Numbered from the stretch's first letter, positions 43,601 through 52,091 are shown. The stretch: 64,000 nt of DNA from Coprococcus eutactus (GCF_025149915.1 NZ_CP102278.1:558001-622000), one strand, 5' to 3'. Program-made: numbers and translations. The notes: a model not told the origin generated them from the letters alone.

Positions 43601-44735
43601 AACCTCAGACAACAAACTTATAACAGCAGACTCAGAATATAAATATACAGACGATATAGAGGTTCACCCGGTATGGAAGATAAAGCAGTTCGCAGTGGTG
43701 TTTGACTGTAGTGGAGCAAGAATTAGTGGCAAAAATACATACACAAAAATCTATAATTATAATGAAAAAATAGGCAATATAGTACCTGTTTTGACGACTG
43801 CACAGAAAAATGCGAATAAAAAATTTATTGGATGGTATTACGTTAAAAACGTTAATGGCAGGCAGGAAAAAAAATATATTACAAAAGACTCCAAAGTAAC
43901 TTTTTTGGTTACCCTGAAGGCAGATATCAGCAGACCTACATATAAAGTGACCTATAATCTTAATTACAAGAGGAATAATAGAGTAGTTAAAGGATATGAG
44001 AATGTGCTGTATAACCAGACACTGGGAGAACTGGGAGCCGGAAGTATATACAACAGGTGTAGGAAGAGAACAGGATATCTGTTTGGTGGCTGGTATTACA
44101 AGAGTGGCAACAGGTGGATAAAGGTAGGAAACAATACACGTATAGAGGGCAGTGTTACACTTACTGCAAAATGGATCAAGCCAGCAGTTGTGAAAAAAGC
44201 GACAAAGATCGATAATAAGAAAAAGATCATGATTGTGTCATGGAAGGAAGATACAAGTTTTATCGGATACCAGTATAAGGCAGCACTATCAGAGCGTGGT
44301 CTTAAGGGTGCTAGTATATATACGGTAAATAAAAAGTCAGGGAAAAAACTTGGAAATTGGTTGCAAGTGTCAACTAGTCAGAAATTTGTAGTTGTACAGG
44401 TACGGGCTATATATAAAGATTCAAATGGAAAAAAGGCATATTCTGCGTGGGCAACATTTCGTGACGTGGGATGTACCAGGGTGTCAGCGACATTTGACCC
44501 TAATGGTGGAAAGATAGGTGGCACACGGGAGGCAAGAAAAGTCACTTTTATAAAGACCAAACCGCTTATAACCAGTTCCAATTTTCTAACTGGTAAGTTA
44601 TATACACCGACAAGAAAAGGATATACATTTAAGGGCTGGTATTATATAAAGGGCGGCAGATGGACAAAGGCGACAATAAATACCAGTCTTGCACCAAATA
44701 CCAGAGTATGTGCAAAGTGGCAGAAAAACAAATAG
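40662..44735 (+). CDS. secreted LRR / InlB B-repeat surface protein, paralog
   Basis: A 1357-residue exported protein with signal peptide (about 1-32, ending KSDAA). It has a short BspA-type LRR region (about 65-225), then about eleven diverged B-repeats in tandem, each ending in an LYAxW motif, an FN3-like stretch (around VSWKEDTSFIGYQYKAALSE) and one last B-repeat (ATFDPNGGKIGG to VCAKWQKNK) at the very C-terminus. It is more repeat-rich than its upstream neighbour. No cell-wall anchor is seen. AGGGAGG precedes the ATG; moxR begins 19 bases after its stop, so both adhesins appear to be co-transcribed with the MoxR-DUF58 genes. Confidence 0.88.
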   Translation: MLKKMRVWLMLVCAFIMAATVVSSVSFKSDAATTIQYTVKDELSSDEAWRIWVQKDDGKCIIRPVTTSTITGVNSGAVVIPTKVTVKKTKKSYTVNTIGNSAYKGNTKITSVNFKNATGLVSIRENAFSGCTGLKRIYNLNYATGLITISAGAFQGDTALTSENTGGLALPAGLKTIGANAFNGCKNIKCINSVRTKNLTAIGTDAFKGVNSKCVTYVDSTTRKTLYTGKVPGTVIVYYYKIIYNSNDGQKDTYTENLTYQTNNDNYSWSFIHDASIFSRKGYTFQNWNTKADGTGTIYKPDQEVANLTKTGTFNLYAIWKKNTYKVHFVKNEPKKFDTLESFTVSGTMADTSCTYDVSKAIPANSYTCTGFVFDGWYKNADCTGSAVTSLYNLIPVNGGTVNLYAKWTPIYYQVKFDSNGSGDRPESYKVYYNYSFSLPKDIFDKKGYNFKGWSDTQTGSVKYKSGQSVSNLCSTNDGVVTLYAVWEPISYTVTFVKPILMENRDENIQTAVSGEVDNVSATYDVRTELPAGYTCKGYTFKGWKTEVGDKVESIYNLTDNDYEIVKLYADMSPVEYSVRLDKNEGELKDGTAEYEPFKMLYSYSYAIDGDRYQRTGYVLSGWSTEKDGAVQYKTTDKVVNLRDTEGEVTLYAKWQPITYTVVFDSNTEDPDSVDGYKDSVKFTYDVAKKLGNCGFEHKGYVFTGWNTERDGSGTAFTNNQIVTNLSTEDKAVITLYAQWRPIKYTVVFDLGIGGEGTAPDSIECTFGESFNMPEEDTDKMTKPGYRLDGWCTNMNGIEDEDTDKIFDLGQECSEPLTYNDGEEVTLYAQWKSEKFKLRYVTGTEEVIADSRVTSTNSRTGVLTPEAEESYKSGYEFAGWNTKEDGTGITVGDSFRPLNNTAALRGGTVDEGDSYTIIVTLYAQWAPKSYEVNITLSCPGYKTGSLATNTPLKYTFKYGQKFASKLPTPTLKGYDFLGWATSDNKLITADSEYKYTDDIEVHPVWKIKQFAVVFDCSGARISGKNTYTKIYNYNEKIGNIVPVLTTAQKNANKKFIGWYYVKNVNGRQEKKYITKDSKVTFLVTLKADISRPTYKVTYNLNYKRNNRVVKGYENVLYNQTLGELGAGSIYNRCRKRTGYLFGGWYYKSGNRWIKVGNNTRIEGSVTLTAKWIKPAVVKKATKIDNKKKIMIVSWKEDTSFIGYQYKAALSERGLKGASIYTVNKKSGKKLGNWLQVSTSQKFVVVQVRAIYKDSNGKKAYSAWATFRDVGCTRVSATFDPNGGKIGGTREARKVTFIKTKPLITSSNFLTGKLYTPTRKGYTFKGWYYIKGGRWTKATINTSLAPNTRVCAKWQKNK

Positions 44736-44754
44736 CATACAGGAGACAAAGATA

Positions 44755-45699
44755 ATGAATCAGCAGATACAGCAGCTTATAATCGAAATAAAGAAAGCAA
44801 TAAAGGGTAAAGATGAGGTCATATGTAAGGTGATAATGGTAATACTTGCATCTGGACATATATTACTGGAGGATAATCCAGGACTTGGCAAGACGACACT
44901 TGCCAAATCACTTGCCAAGGCGATGTGCCTTGGCGAGGATCGTATCCAGTTTACCCCGGATACAATGCCGAGTGATATAGTTGGATATTCCATACTTAAC
45001 AAGGAGACAAATAAAATGCAGTTCACCAAAGGTCCTGTATTTACGAACCTTCTTCTTGCCGATGAGATCAACAGAACATCAAGCAAGACACAGGCGGCTC
45101 TTCTTGAGGCTATGGCGGAGGGCACGGTTACAGCGGAGGGAAACACATACAAGCTCCCTAATCCGTTTATCACCATCGCAACGCAGAATCCTATCACGTC
45201 AGGCGGTACACAGGCACTACCTGACTCACAGCTTGACAGATTTATGGTAAAACTTAGCATGGGATATCCAGATGTACAGAGTCAGATGGCAATGATACTC
45301 GAGGATCACGGAGGTAATCCTATAGATCAGATAGTTCCTGTTATGAATCTGGAACAGCTTGTGGCCATGAGAACACAGGTTGCGCAGACATATATATCAC
45401 AGGAGGTTGCTGAGTACATATCTCTTCTTGTAGATGCAACAAGACATCACGATAAGATTGAGTGCGGAATAAGTCCAAGAGGAACAAAAGCATTTGCCAA
45501 TCTTGCAAAGGCGTGTGCATATATGAACGGAAGAAATTATGTCATCCCAAATGATGTGTCTGCCGTTATATATGATGTGTTCATGCACAGGCTGGTACTT
45601 ACACCATCTGCCCGAAGAGAGAAAAATGCGGCAGAGAATATAGTTAAGGGCATTGTAGGACAGATAAAACCTCCTGCAGTAAACGGAGCGAGAAAATAG
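44755..45699 (+). CDS. MoxR-family AAA+ ATPase
   Basis: A 314-residue AAA+ protein with Walker A EDNPGLGKTTLAK, Walker B LLLADEINR, sensor 1 ATQNP and the SPRG sensor-2 region; the LPDSQLDRFMVKLSMGYP stretch is diagnostic of MoxR. MoxR ATPases act as chaperones for assembly of partner complexes, usually with DUF58 and transglutaminase or von Willebrand proteins, which are exactly the genes that follow. ATG 44755 after GGAGACAAAG; the open frame upstream overlaps the adhesin and is spurious. Confidence 0.93.
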   Translation: MNQQIQQLIIEIKKAIKGKDEVICKVIMVILASGHILLEDNPGLGKTTLAKSLAKAMCLGEDRIQFTPDTMPSDIVGYSILNKETNKMQFTKGPVFTNLLLADEINRTSSKTQAALLEAMAEGTVTAEGNTYKLPNPFITIATQNPITSGGTQALPDSQLDRFMVKLSMGYPDVQSQMAMILEDHGGNPIDQIVPVMNLEQLVAMRTQVAQTYISQEVAEYISLLVDATRHHDKIECGISPRGTKAFANLAKACAYMNGRNYVIPNDVSAVIYDVFMHRLVLTPSARREKNAAENIVKGIVGQIKPPAVNGARK

Positions 45700-45722
45700 G
45701 TCTTATGTGAGGAGAATATGTG

Positions 45723-46313
45723 ATGAGAAAGAAAATATATGGAATCCTTGTGGCGGGACTCATACTTTCGATGGCAGCGACCGGATGTACGAGACAGAAG
45801 TCAAAATTCACAATGAGAGATAATCAAAATACGGAAGAGCGAATGAACGACCAGAAGTTTGCGGATATGGCAGACAAAGATGCCGAGGATTCAGAGGAAG
45901 ATTCAGGCGATAAGACTGAGGAGGAGACAACGGAAGCTACGACGGAGGCGACAACTCAGGCTACGACGGAGGCTACAACGGAGGCAACCACTGAGGCTAC
46001 TACAGAGGCAACCACTGAGGCTCAGACTGAGGCTCAAACAGAGCAGCCATCTACGGAGCAGCAGGTCGATCCGTCTGATATCACAGTTGGTGAAGAACCA
46101 GACGATAGCAGTGATGATCCGGGAGCCGGAATAACGGTTGGCGACGGAGATGGTGATGACGGTGGTTCAGGCTCCGGTGGCAAAGGAACCGGCGGTAATG
46201 GCGGATCGGGCTCCGGTGGAAGCGGTGGCAAAGGCGGTAAAGGCACCGGAATCGGCGGCGATGATGACGAGCCGGGACAGGTCGACATTATAAGTATAGA
46301 TGAAGTGGAGTAA
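45723..46313 (+). CDS. lipoprotein with Thr/Glu-rich stalk and Gly-rich tail
   Basis: A 196-residue lipoprotein: signal peptide with lipobox AATGC (lipidated C22), an acidic segment, then about ten copies of a TEAT-type four-residue unit (about 67-105), then a Gly/Ser/Asp-rich low-complexity tail ending VDIISIDEVE. It is entirely low complexity after the signal, so it probably forms an extended wall-spanning stalk or spacer. Tandem codons ACGGAGGCTACC-like units suggest slippage-prone repeat length. It lies between moxR and the transglutaminase gene (three-base gap to the latter), which is an unusual insertion in a MoxR operon. Confidence 0.8.
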   Translation: MRKKIYGILVAGLILSMAATGCTRQKSKFTMRDNQNTEERMNDQKFADMADKDAEDSEEDSGDKTEEETTEATTEATTQATTEATTEATTEATTEATTEAQTEAQTEQPSTEQQVDPSDITVGEEPDDSSDDPGAGITVGDGDGDDGGSGSGGKGTGGNGGSGSGGSGGKGGKGTGIGGDDDEPGQVDIISIDEVE

Positions 46314-46316
46314 CTT

Positions 46317-48524
46317 ATGGGAAATGAGATCTCAATAGACATAAGCGGAATCAAAGCTTCTTCTAGGAATACGTGGATACTCAGGGGATTTATAACATTC
46401 TGTGCAGTATTAAGTCTGGTGATGGGTATCTCTTCCGGGTTCAAGCTTGGCACAGGCGTAACTGCGGTTTTGCCCGGTGCACTTATAGGCGGCTTTTTGT
46501 TCCAGTTTTTGCTTAGAAAAAAGAAATCTGCGATCATCGGCTATGTGGCATTTCTGGTGGCTGCTACAGCGGCTGGTATTGCAATGATGAATCAGGTCGG
46601 GAATGGATTTGCAAAGCTTGCAAACGATGTTCTGACGACAGTAAATAAAAATATGGCTATGGCCAATCTGATGTTTGTTGTGGATGAGAGTACTGCAAAA
46701 ACTGATGAGCTGATAACTATGATACTGCTCTCATTTGTCTCTGCTGCGGTTATGGCACTCATTATCCGGGCAAGACTCAATCTGCTTGCATCAGTGCTGG
46801 TATTTTTGGCAGTCACACTGCCGATGATATACAAGGGTGACGGTAGTGCTGTATGGCTTATGCTTGGGCTTGTCAGCGTGGTACTCATAATGTATGTAGG
46901 CAATGTCCACGGCAACATCACAGCGGATATGTATGTCCATCTTGGAATATGTATGGCGGTGATAGCGGGACTGACCATGGCAGTATATATGTTTATGGCA
47001 TACAGTCCGCTTCAGGTAGTTGATGACATCAAGACCAATATGCAGTATCACGGCGAGAATGTCATATACGGTAAAAGCGATTATCCTGAGGGAAAGTTTT
47101 CCAGATATGATGACACTATCATAACCGGAGAGGAGAGATTGCAGATCAGGATGTCCCAGCCAAAACAGATGTATATGAGAGGCTTTGTTGGCTCAAAGTA
47201 CACAGAGGATGGATGGGAGGACAGTGATCTCAAGATATATGGCGGTGATTATGAGGGAGTATTTGAGTGGTTTTCAAGTAATGACTATTCGCCGCTGGCA
47301 AATCTGTCAGCATATGTTACACAGTCAGCGGAAAATGGCGGTGAGGCTGCTGATAACAGTATCTATGTGGAGATATCCAACATCTCAGCAAGGAGAAAGT
47401 ATCAGTATGTACCGGAGTGTGTGACATACAGTTCTTTGGAAAATCTGTATGCACCGAAGAACGATGTGAATTTCAGATCCCAGGGACTTGGCCGAGAGAC
47501 GGATTATTTCTTTGATATGGTGGATGTCATAAATAATGATTACAAAGCTATATATGGAGAAAAGTGGTATCAGGATCAGACCGGTGACAAGATATTCCAT
47601 GACAGCGAGAATGTATATGGTACATTTGCAAGAAAATATTACGAGGATATTCCGGATGACATGAGGGAATATTTTGACAGCCATGTGCCGAATGCGGGGC
47701 AGAAGATGAATCCGTTTGATGCCATAAAAGTTGTCCGTGATTATATGGCAGGTCAAATGTCATACAGAAATGACGCGGATGAGTATACAGGTGATGAGGA
47801 TTTTGTCATCGAGATGCTGGATGGGCATAAAGCAGGATATTCAGCGCATTTTGCCACGGTGGCAACCATGCTTTTCAGATACTACGGTATTCCGGCAAGG
47901 TATGTCGAAGGCTATCTGGTAAATCCTGTTGCAGGATCAGATGTAATATCCGTTACGGATGAAGATTCCCATGCATGGGTAGAGATATATGCGGGAGGTC
48001 TGGGATTTATCCCGATAGAGGTAACGCCAGGATATTACTCTGAGGACGATGATACAGGAAAGGGCAACACAGACAGTGGAACAACACCTCAGACGATACC
48101 GCCAGAACCGGAAGATCAGCAGGAAGATAACGGCGGTGGTGGAGGCTCCATGGAGACTGTTCTGCTTATAGGATATATCATACTTGGACTGATAGCATTG
48201 TTTATAGTAGTTCTCATAATCAGAAGAATAGTATGTGCGATAGTGAGAAGAAAGAGAATGAATGATCCAGACAACGAAAAGTCCATTGCGGCATCTGGTG
48301 ATTATATGGCTGCCCTGATGGCTTACCAGAAGAAGAAACTGGAGGACAACATAAGTCCGCAGCTGCTTGATCTGCTTCGGAGATACAAGTTCAGCAGATA
48401 TATTCCAACGGCGGATGATGCAAAGTTTGTAAGGGAGTCAGCTTTGGAGATGAAGAAAAATGTAGTTCACGAGGAGAATATACTGAGCAGGATCAAAATG
48501 GGATTCTGGAATGCAATTAGGTAG
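46317..48524 (+). CDS. transglutaminase-fold membrane protein, catalytic Cys replaced
   Basis: A 735-residue membrane protein in the TgpA style: about five to six N-terminal helices (20-235), an extracellular region with a transglutaminase-like core (about 470-580), an acidic Pro-rich linker, another helix (about 620-645) and a cytoplasmic tail. The core matches GYxxHFATVATMLFRYYGIPAR and DSHAWVEIY, but the nucleophile position is Ser (S509, TCA) where the family has Cys; H552 is present and the third residue is Glu568 in place of Asp. It may be a non-catalytic scaffold or use serine. Companion of MoxR and DUF58. Confidence 0.88.
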   Translation: MGNEISIDISGIKASSRNTWILRGFITFCAVLSLVMGISSGFKLGTGVTAVLPGALIGGFLFQFLLRKKKSAIIGYVAFLVAATAAGIAMMNQVGNGFAKLANDVLTTVNKNMAMANLMFVVDESTAKTDELITMILLSFVSAAVMALIIRARLNLLASVLVFLAVTLPMIYKGDGSAVWLMLGLVSVVLIMYVGNVHGNITADMYVHLGICMAVIAGLTMAVYMFMAYSPLQVVDDIKTNMQYHGENVIYGKSDYPEGKFSRYDDTIITGEERLQIRMSQPKQMYMRGFVGSKYTEDGWEDSDLKIYGGDYEGVFEWFSSNDYSPLANLSAYVTQSAENGGEAADNSIYVEISNISARRKYQYVPECVTYSSLENLYAPKNDVNFRSQGLGRETDYFFDMVDVINNDYKAIYGEKWYQDQTGDKIFHDSENVYGTFARKYYEDIPDDMREYFDSHVPNAGQKMNPFDAIKVVRDYMAGQMSYRNDADEYTGDEDFVIEMLDGHKAGYSAHFATVATMLFRYYGIPARYVEGYLVNPVAGSDVISVTDEDSHAWVEIYAGGLGFIPIEVTPGYYSEDDDTGKGNTDSGTTPQTIPPEPEDQQEDNGGGGGSMETVLLIGYIILGLIALFIVVLIIRRIVCAIVRRKRMNDPDNEKSIAASGDYMAALMAYQKKKLEDNISPQLLDLLRRYKFSRYIPTADDAKFVRESALEMKKNVVHEENILSRIKMGFWNAIR

Positions 48525-48537
48525 GAGAGGTATAAAT

Positions 48538-49587
48538 ATGAAAGCAAAAATTGAATATGCCATAATAGTTATACTGCTCCTGCTAGTGTATATATGGACC
48601 AATAACCTGTATACCCTGTGGATCGCAGCTGCGGTTATCGGAGCTTGGATCATAGCTGCAGTTATCAATCTGTTCGTGGCAAAAAAGGTAAAGATAAGTT
48701 TTACAATATTGAATGAACTGTCGGAGGACAGACAGCTCCAGCTGTGTGTAGAGAACAGCTCCATATTCCCGGCATCCCATGTCAGAGTTGTATTTGGCTG
48801 TCAGAATGTGGTATTTGCCTCGGATTGCAATGCCACAGTGGACTGCTCTGTTGGCGGAAAGAAGACAAGCACATATGAGGTTCCTATAGGAAGCAAATAT
48901 TGCGGAAGAATCAATATAGACATATTTGGCATAAAAGTTTATGATTGGCTTGGTATAACTGCAAAGAAACTCAGACCCCATGGCGACTGTTATTTTTATC
49001 AGTACCCGGATGAGTCGGATGAGGTGCTTCAGGAGTTCGAGGGAAATAAGTCGAGTGACAGTGATGTGAATTATAAGCATGTCAAAGGAAATGATGTGTC
49101 GGAGATACTTCAGATACGAAAGTATGTGGTGGGTGACAGCATCAAGCAGATCCACTGGAAGATGTCTGCAAAGTTCGATGACATAATGGTGAAAGAATTT
49201 GACAGGCCAAATGATATGTCAACAATGCTTGCATTTGATTATGCTTCGTCAAATGACAAGGAGGAGAACAAGAAGATTATAGAGGCTGTGGCGACCATCA
49301 GTAAGGAGCTTCAGCAGAGTGCCACAGGCCATACGGTATACAGAATGGATACGGCAAAGACAAAGGTTGTTCACCGAGATGTCTTCGAGTACACGGAGTA
49401 CGATGTAATGCTTCAGGAGCTGTTGGGTACAGTGGCGAATGGTGGAGAATACAGTGTTGTTGATCATATTATAAGACACAACACCATAGAACGCTTTGCA
49501 AAGGTTATATATATTACGAGTGCAAGGGACAGGAGCAGAGCGGCAGAACTTGACAGTCAGGAGAAATGTCTGGTCATAGCAGTATGA
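48538..49587 (+). CDS. DUF58-domain membrane protein
   Basis: A 349-residue protein with two N-terminal helices (about 7-45), a beta-rich extracellular or membrane-proximal part and the C-terminal DUF58 motif YVVGDSIKQIHWKMSAKFDD, matching the family pattern of GDxxRxIhWxxSA. DUF58 proteins accompany MoxR ATPases and transglutaminase-like proteins in a widespread operon of unclear function. ATG 48538 follows TAGGAGAGG; the gap from the previous stop is 13 bases. Confidence 0.9.
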   Translation: MKAKIEYAIIVILLLLVYIWTNNLYTLWIAAAVIGAWIIAAVINLFVAKKVKISFTILNELSEDRQLQLCVENSSIFPASHVRVVFGCQNVVFASDCNATVDCSVGGKKTSTYEVPIGSKYCGRINIDIFGIKVYDWLGITAKKLRPHGDCYFYQYPDESDEVLQEFEGNKSSDSDVNYKHVKGNDVSEILQIRKYVVGDSIKQIHWKMSAKFDDIMVKEFDRPNDMSTMLAFDYASSNDKEENKKIIEAVATISKELQQSATGHTVYRMDTAKTKVVHRDVFEYTEYDVMLQELLGTVANGGEYSVVDHIIRHNTIERFAKVIYITSARDRSRAAELDSQEKCLVIAV

Positions 49588-49588
49588 T

Positions 49589-49717
49589 ATGGGATATAGT
49601 CTATTGTCAATTCCAGGGATTGTATGTATAATCTTAGTTGCATTATATGTTCTGATGATACTTATGTGCACAGCTTTGTACAGCTCACTTGCAAAGCGTA
49701 TGAAGAAGAAATATTAG
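49589..49717 (+). CDS. 42-residue single-helix membrane peptide
   Basis: Starting one base after the DUF58 stop, ATG 49589 opens a 42-codon frame with start MGYSLLSIPGIVCIILVALY, continuing hydrophobic and ending in a basic KRMKKKY tail. The layout is that of a one-helix protein with inside-positive C-terminus. It fills the space between DUF58 and NudC exactly (six bases to the next ATG), which supports it being a real coupled gene. Function unknown. Confidence 0.5.
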   Translation: MGYSLLSIPGIVCIILVALYVLMILMCTALYSSLAKRMKKKY

Positions 49718-49723
49718 TATGCA

Positions 49724-50614
49724 ATGGAGAATGCAGACATGATACAGGATATAGAACCACAGAGGTTTAATAATCAATATAGTAACAGGAGAGAACCAGA
49801 GGATCACGATATGGTTCTCTCTTTTTCTGAAAAAATGATATTGGCAAAGGTGATGGTCGATGAGAACCGGCTGGTGTTTATGACGTACGGAGAACTGAAG
49901 AAAATAACTGGATGCGATAGGGAAATAGGGAATCTGGTTTATCTCTTTTCAATAGATGATACCGCATATTTTCTGTGGAATGGAGATAACCGACTGACAG
50001 CGCCGGGATATGATTACCGAAGCATGTATAAGACAAGGGCTTGCCATCCGAAGACTGCGGTTCTTGCGGCGGCGACAGGCTGGCATCTGTCGCTTTGGTA
50101 CAGGACCAACAGGTTCTGTGGTGCCTGTGGAGAGAGAACTGTTCATGATGAGAAAGAGAGGATGCTCAGATGTCCGTCCTGTGGCAGGCTGATATTTCCT
50201 GTCATAGCTCCTGCTGTCATAGTGGGCGTGATCGACGGCGACAGGATCATACTTACCACATATGCGGGCAGGGAGTACAAGAGATATGCCCTGATAGCGG
50301 GATTTACCGAGATAGGGGAGAGCGCTGAGCAGACCGTCAGACGGGAGGTCATGGAGGAGGTCGGCATCAGCGTTAAGAATATCACTTATTACAAGTCACA
50401 GCCATGGGGCTATGACAGCAATCTTCTCATGGGTTATTTCTGTCAGGCAGACATACCGGAGGGCGGTGACGGGCATCTGACCATAGACAGACAGGAGCTT
50501 GCAACCGGAGAGTGGGTGAACCGTGATGATATTCCAGACTATCCGGAGCACCTGAGTCTCACACATGAGATGATGGTATACTTTAAAGAGCACGGACAGG
50601 AAGTGTTTAAGTGA
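49724..50614 (+). CDS. nudC: NAD(+) diphosphatase NudC
   Basis: A 296-residue NUDIX hydrolase of the NudC family. It has the zinc ribbon (FCGACG and CPSCGR), a complete Nudix box in GFTEIGESAEQTVRREVMEE followed by VGI, and the NudC-specific SQPWGYDSNLLMGY motif, which corresponds to SQPWPFPxS. It hydrolyses NAD(H) to AMP and NMN(H) and can remove NAD caps from RNA. The start may be 49724 or, better placed after TGGAGA, ATG 49739. It appears to end the adhesin-MoxR operon, although functional linkage is not obvious. Confidence 0.92.
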   Translation: MENADMIQDIEPQRFNNQYSNRREPEDHDMVLSFSEKMILAKVMVDENRLVFMTYGELKKITGCDREIGNLVYLFSIDDTAYFLWNGDNRLTAPGYDYRSMYKTRACHPKTAVLAAATGWHLSLWYRTNRFCGACGERTVHDEKERMLRCPSCGRLIFPVIAPAVIVGVIDGDRIILTTYAGREYKRYALIAGFTEIGESAEQTVRREVMEEVGISVKNITYYKSQPWGYDSNLLMGYFCQADIPEGGDGHLTIDRQELATGEWVNRDDIPDYPEHLSLTHEMMVYFKEHGQEVFK

Positions 50615-50789
50615 CAAGTAGAGCTAAGATGTAATATCCATTGAATATACGGACTGGTGGTCATTGTCGTTTTCAAGTTACACACGGAGTTAAGATCGCT
50701 GTTTATTGCAGGACTCACTACAAATACCCTACGGACAGAAAAAAGATTATTTAAGTTTTAAACGGTTGTGTAAATGTATGGAGTTATTG
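50615..50789 (+). other. non-coding spacer
   Basis: No gene, hairpin terminator or repeat could be recognised between nudC and the promoter at 50766. Confidence 0.4.
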
Positions 50790-50795
50790 TATTAT
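50766..50795 (+). promoter_or_regulatory. candidate promoter
   Basis: TTGTGT (50766-50771), 18-bp spacer, TATTAT (50790-50795), about 105 bases before the lipoprotein gene. Confidence 0.4.
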
Positions 50796-50901
50796 AGACA
50801 AATCGAGGATATGGATACTTGAGAAAAATATGGGAGAATGTTTCTTTATATAATAAGACATTAAAAATGGGCTTATATCGAGAAAAAAGGGTAAATGGAA
50901 T

Positions 50902-51603
50902 ATGAAAAAGACAGGAATTGTGATATGTGTGCTTGCGGCACTGGTGGGACTTGCGGGATGTTCATCAGTGGTAAGCAGTGATAAAACAGATAGAACCAAA
51001 TCGGGCATAGAGAGTCAAGGAAAGTTCAAGGTCAATACACCGGATGAGGAGTGGTTCAAGGAGACTGCCCTAGATGTGGCGGCTTCGGTGAACGAACTTG
51101 CAAATGATGAAGCTTATATAAAGATAATGGGCGGAAGTGACGAGGTTGCTGAAGCCGCAAGTGACTGGGGTGATAATATAGCCGACACAAGTGGCAAGAT
51201 TGCAGTTGTGATAATCTCGGATAAAGCAGCAGAATTCATTATGGGGCAGACTGATGGTGAAACGTCCCTATCCGATACGGCCAGAGACCGTGTTGAAAAA
51301 AATGCGTGCTTGGCATTTGGAAATTATGTGACCGCCAGCGCTGGGGGAGCGAGTGCATTGGCGGCCTCATCAATACTTAGGTATGATCAGGCGTATGTAG
51401 TAAGTGAACCGGTGCTGGATCAGGTGTGGGTGATCCCAGCTGGGGAGGAATGTGCACTGTGGATAGCCTATAGTAACTGTGGTGACGGAATAGTGAGCGT
51501 CAGTGGAAGTTACATGGCACTCCCTGATGGTCAGACTGTGGAGGAGGCTGCGGATTCACTGTTCAGCACGTGGGGGTTAGAAGTAGAGGTGCACGAGTGG
51601 TAA
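50902..51603 (+). CDS. lipoprotein of unknown function
   Basis: A 233-residue lipoprotein with signal peptide and lipobox GLAGC (C20), a short Ser/Lys linker and one soluble domain of about 190 residues without recognised motifs. The middle (LSDTARDRVEKNACLAFGNY) is helical, the end strand-rich (VWVIPAGEECALWIAYSNC). It contains several Cys pairs that could bond outside the cell. Monocistronic, with its own promoter and terminator. Family not recognised. Confidence 0.75.
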   Translation: MKKTGIVICVLAALVGLAGCSSVVSSDKTDRTKSGIESQGKFKVNTPDEEWFKETALDVAASVNELANDEAYIKIMGGSDEVAEAASDWGDNIADTSGKIAVVIISDKAAEFIMGQTDGETSLSDTARDRVEKNACLAFGNYVTASAGGASALAASSILRYDQAYVVSEPVLDQVWVIPAGEECALWIAYSNCGDGIVSVSGSYMALPDGQTVEEAADSLFSTWGLEVEVHEW

Positions 51604-51626
51604 AGTCACTTTGATATATGTGTTTT

Positions 51627-51668
51627 AAATAAACGGCGGAGACAATGACTCCGCCGTTTATTTTGTTT
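51627..51668 (+). terminator. intrinsic terminator
   Basis: AAATAAACGGCGGAG (51627-51641) and CTCCGCCGTTTATTT (51649-51663) form a perfect 15-bp stem followed by TGTTT. Confidence 0.85.
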
Positions 51669-51769
51669 ATATTCCGGAGTGCTCCGGCATTTGCAAGAAA
51701 ATAAAATATGATAAAAATAATAAGCAGCAATACGGAGTTGACTTTTAAGTTTACTTATATACAATAGAA

Positions 51770-52042
51770 ATGTGTATTTTTAGGCTGAAAATTTATATAA
51801 AGGGAGATTTATCAAAGAAAGAGCGGAATAATGCAGCATTAATAAGTGCAAAATATTGGAAGATCAGCAGTTTTAAGGGAATTAAGTATTTCCCTAATCT
51901 TAAGTATCTTGATTGTGGACACAATAATCTCACATCACTAGATCTTTCGGGAAACAAGAAACTGGAAAAACTCAACTGTGATTATAATAAGCTTACATCA
52001 CTTGACTTGTCAAAGAATACGAAGCTGAAGGAGCTCTTATGA
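51770..52042 (+). pseudogene. truncated leucine-rich-repeat protein
   Basis: A 90-codon frame with about three internalin-like LRR units (KYLDCGHNNLTSLDLSGNKK and KLNCDYNKLTSLDLSKNTK), cut off right after KLKELL. There is no signal peptide and no C-terminal cap, and the frame is far shorter than any functional LRR protein. It is best read as a remnant of a larger secreted LRR protein, although a tiny intact protein cannot be excluded. Confidence 0.55.
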
Positions 52043-52066
52043 TGTACATGGTATATGGACGGCGAT

Positions 52067-52091
52067 AATAAAGGGCGATAAGCCCTTTATT
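52067..52091 (+). terminator. short hairpin, possible terminator
   Basis: AATAAAGGGC (52067-52076) pairs with GCCCTTTATT (52082-52091), a perfect 10-bp stem with only a short T-stretch after it. Confidence 0.5.

Noticed and set aside
45920..46030. Tandem 12-base repeats resembling a CRISPR-like array
   Set aside because: Units are contiguous without spacers and encode an in-frame TEAT stalk of a lipoprotein; no cas gene is near.
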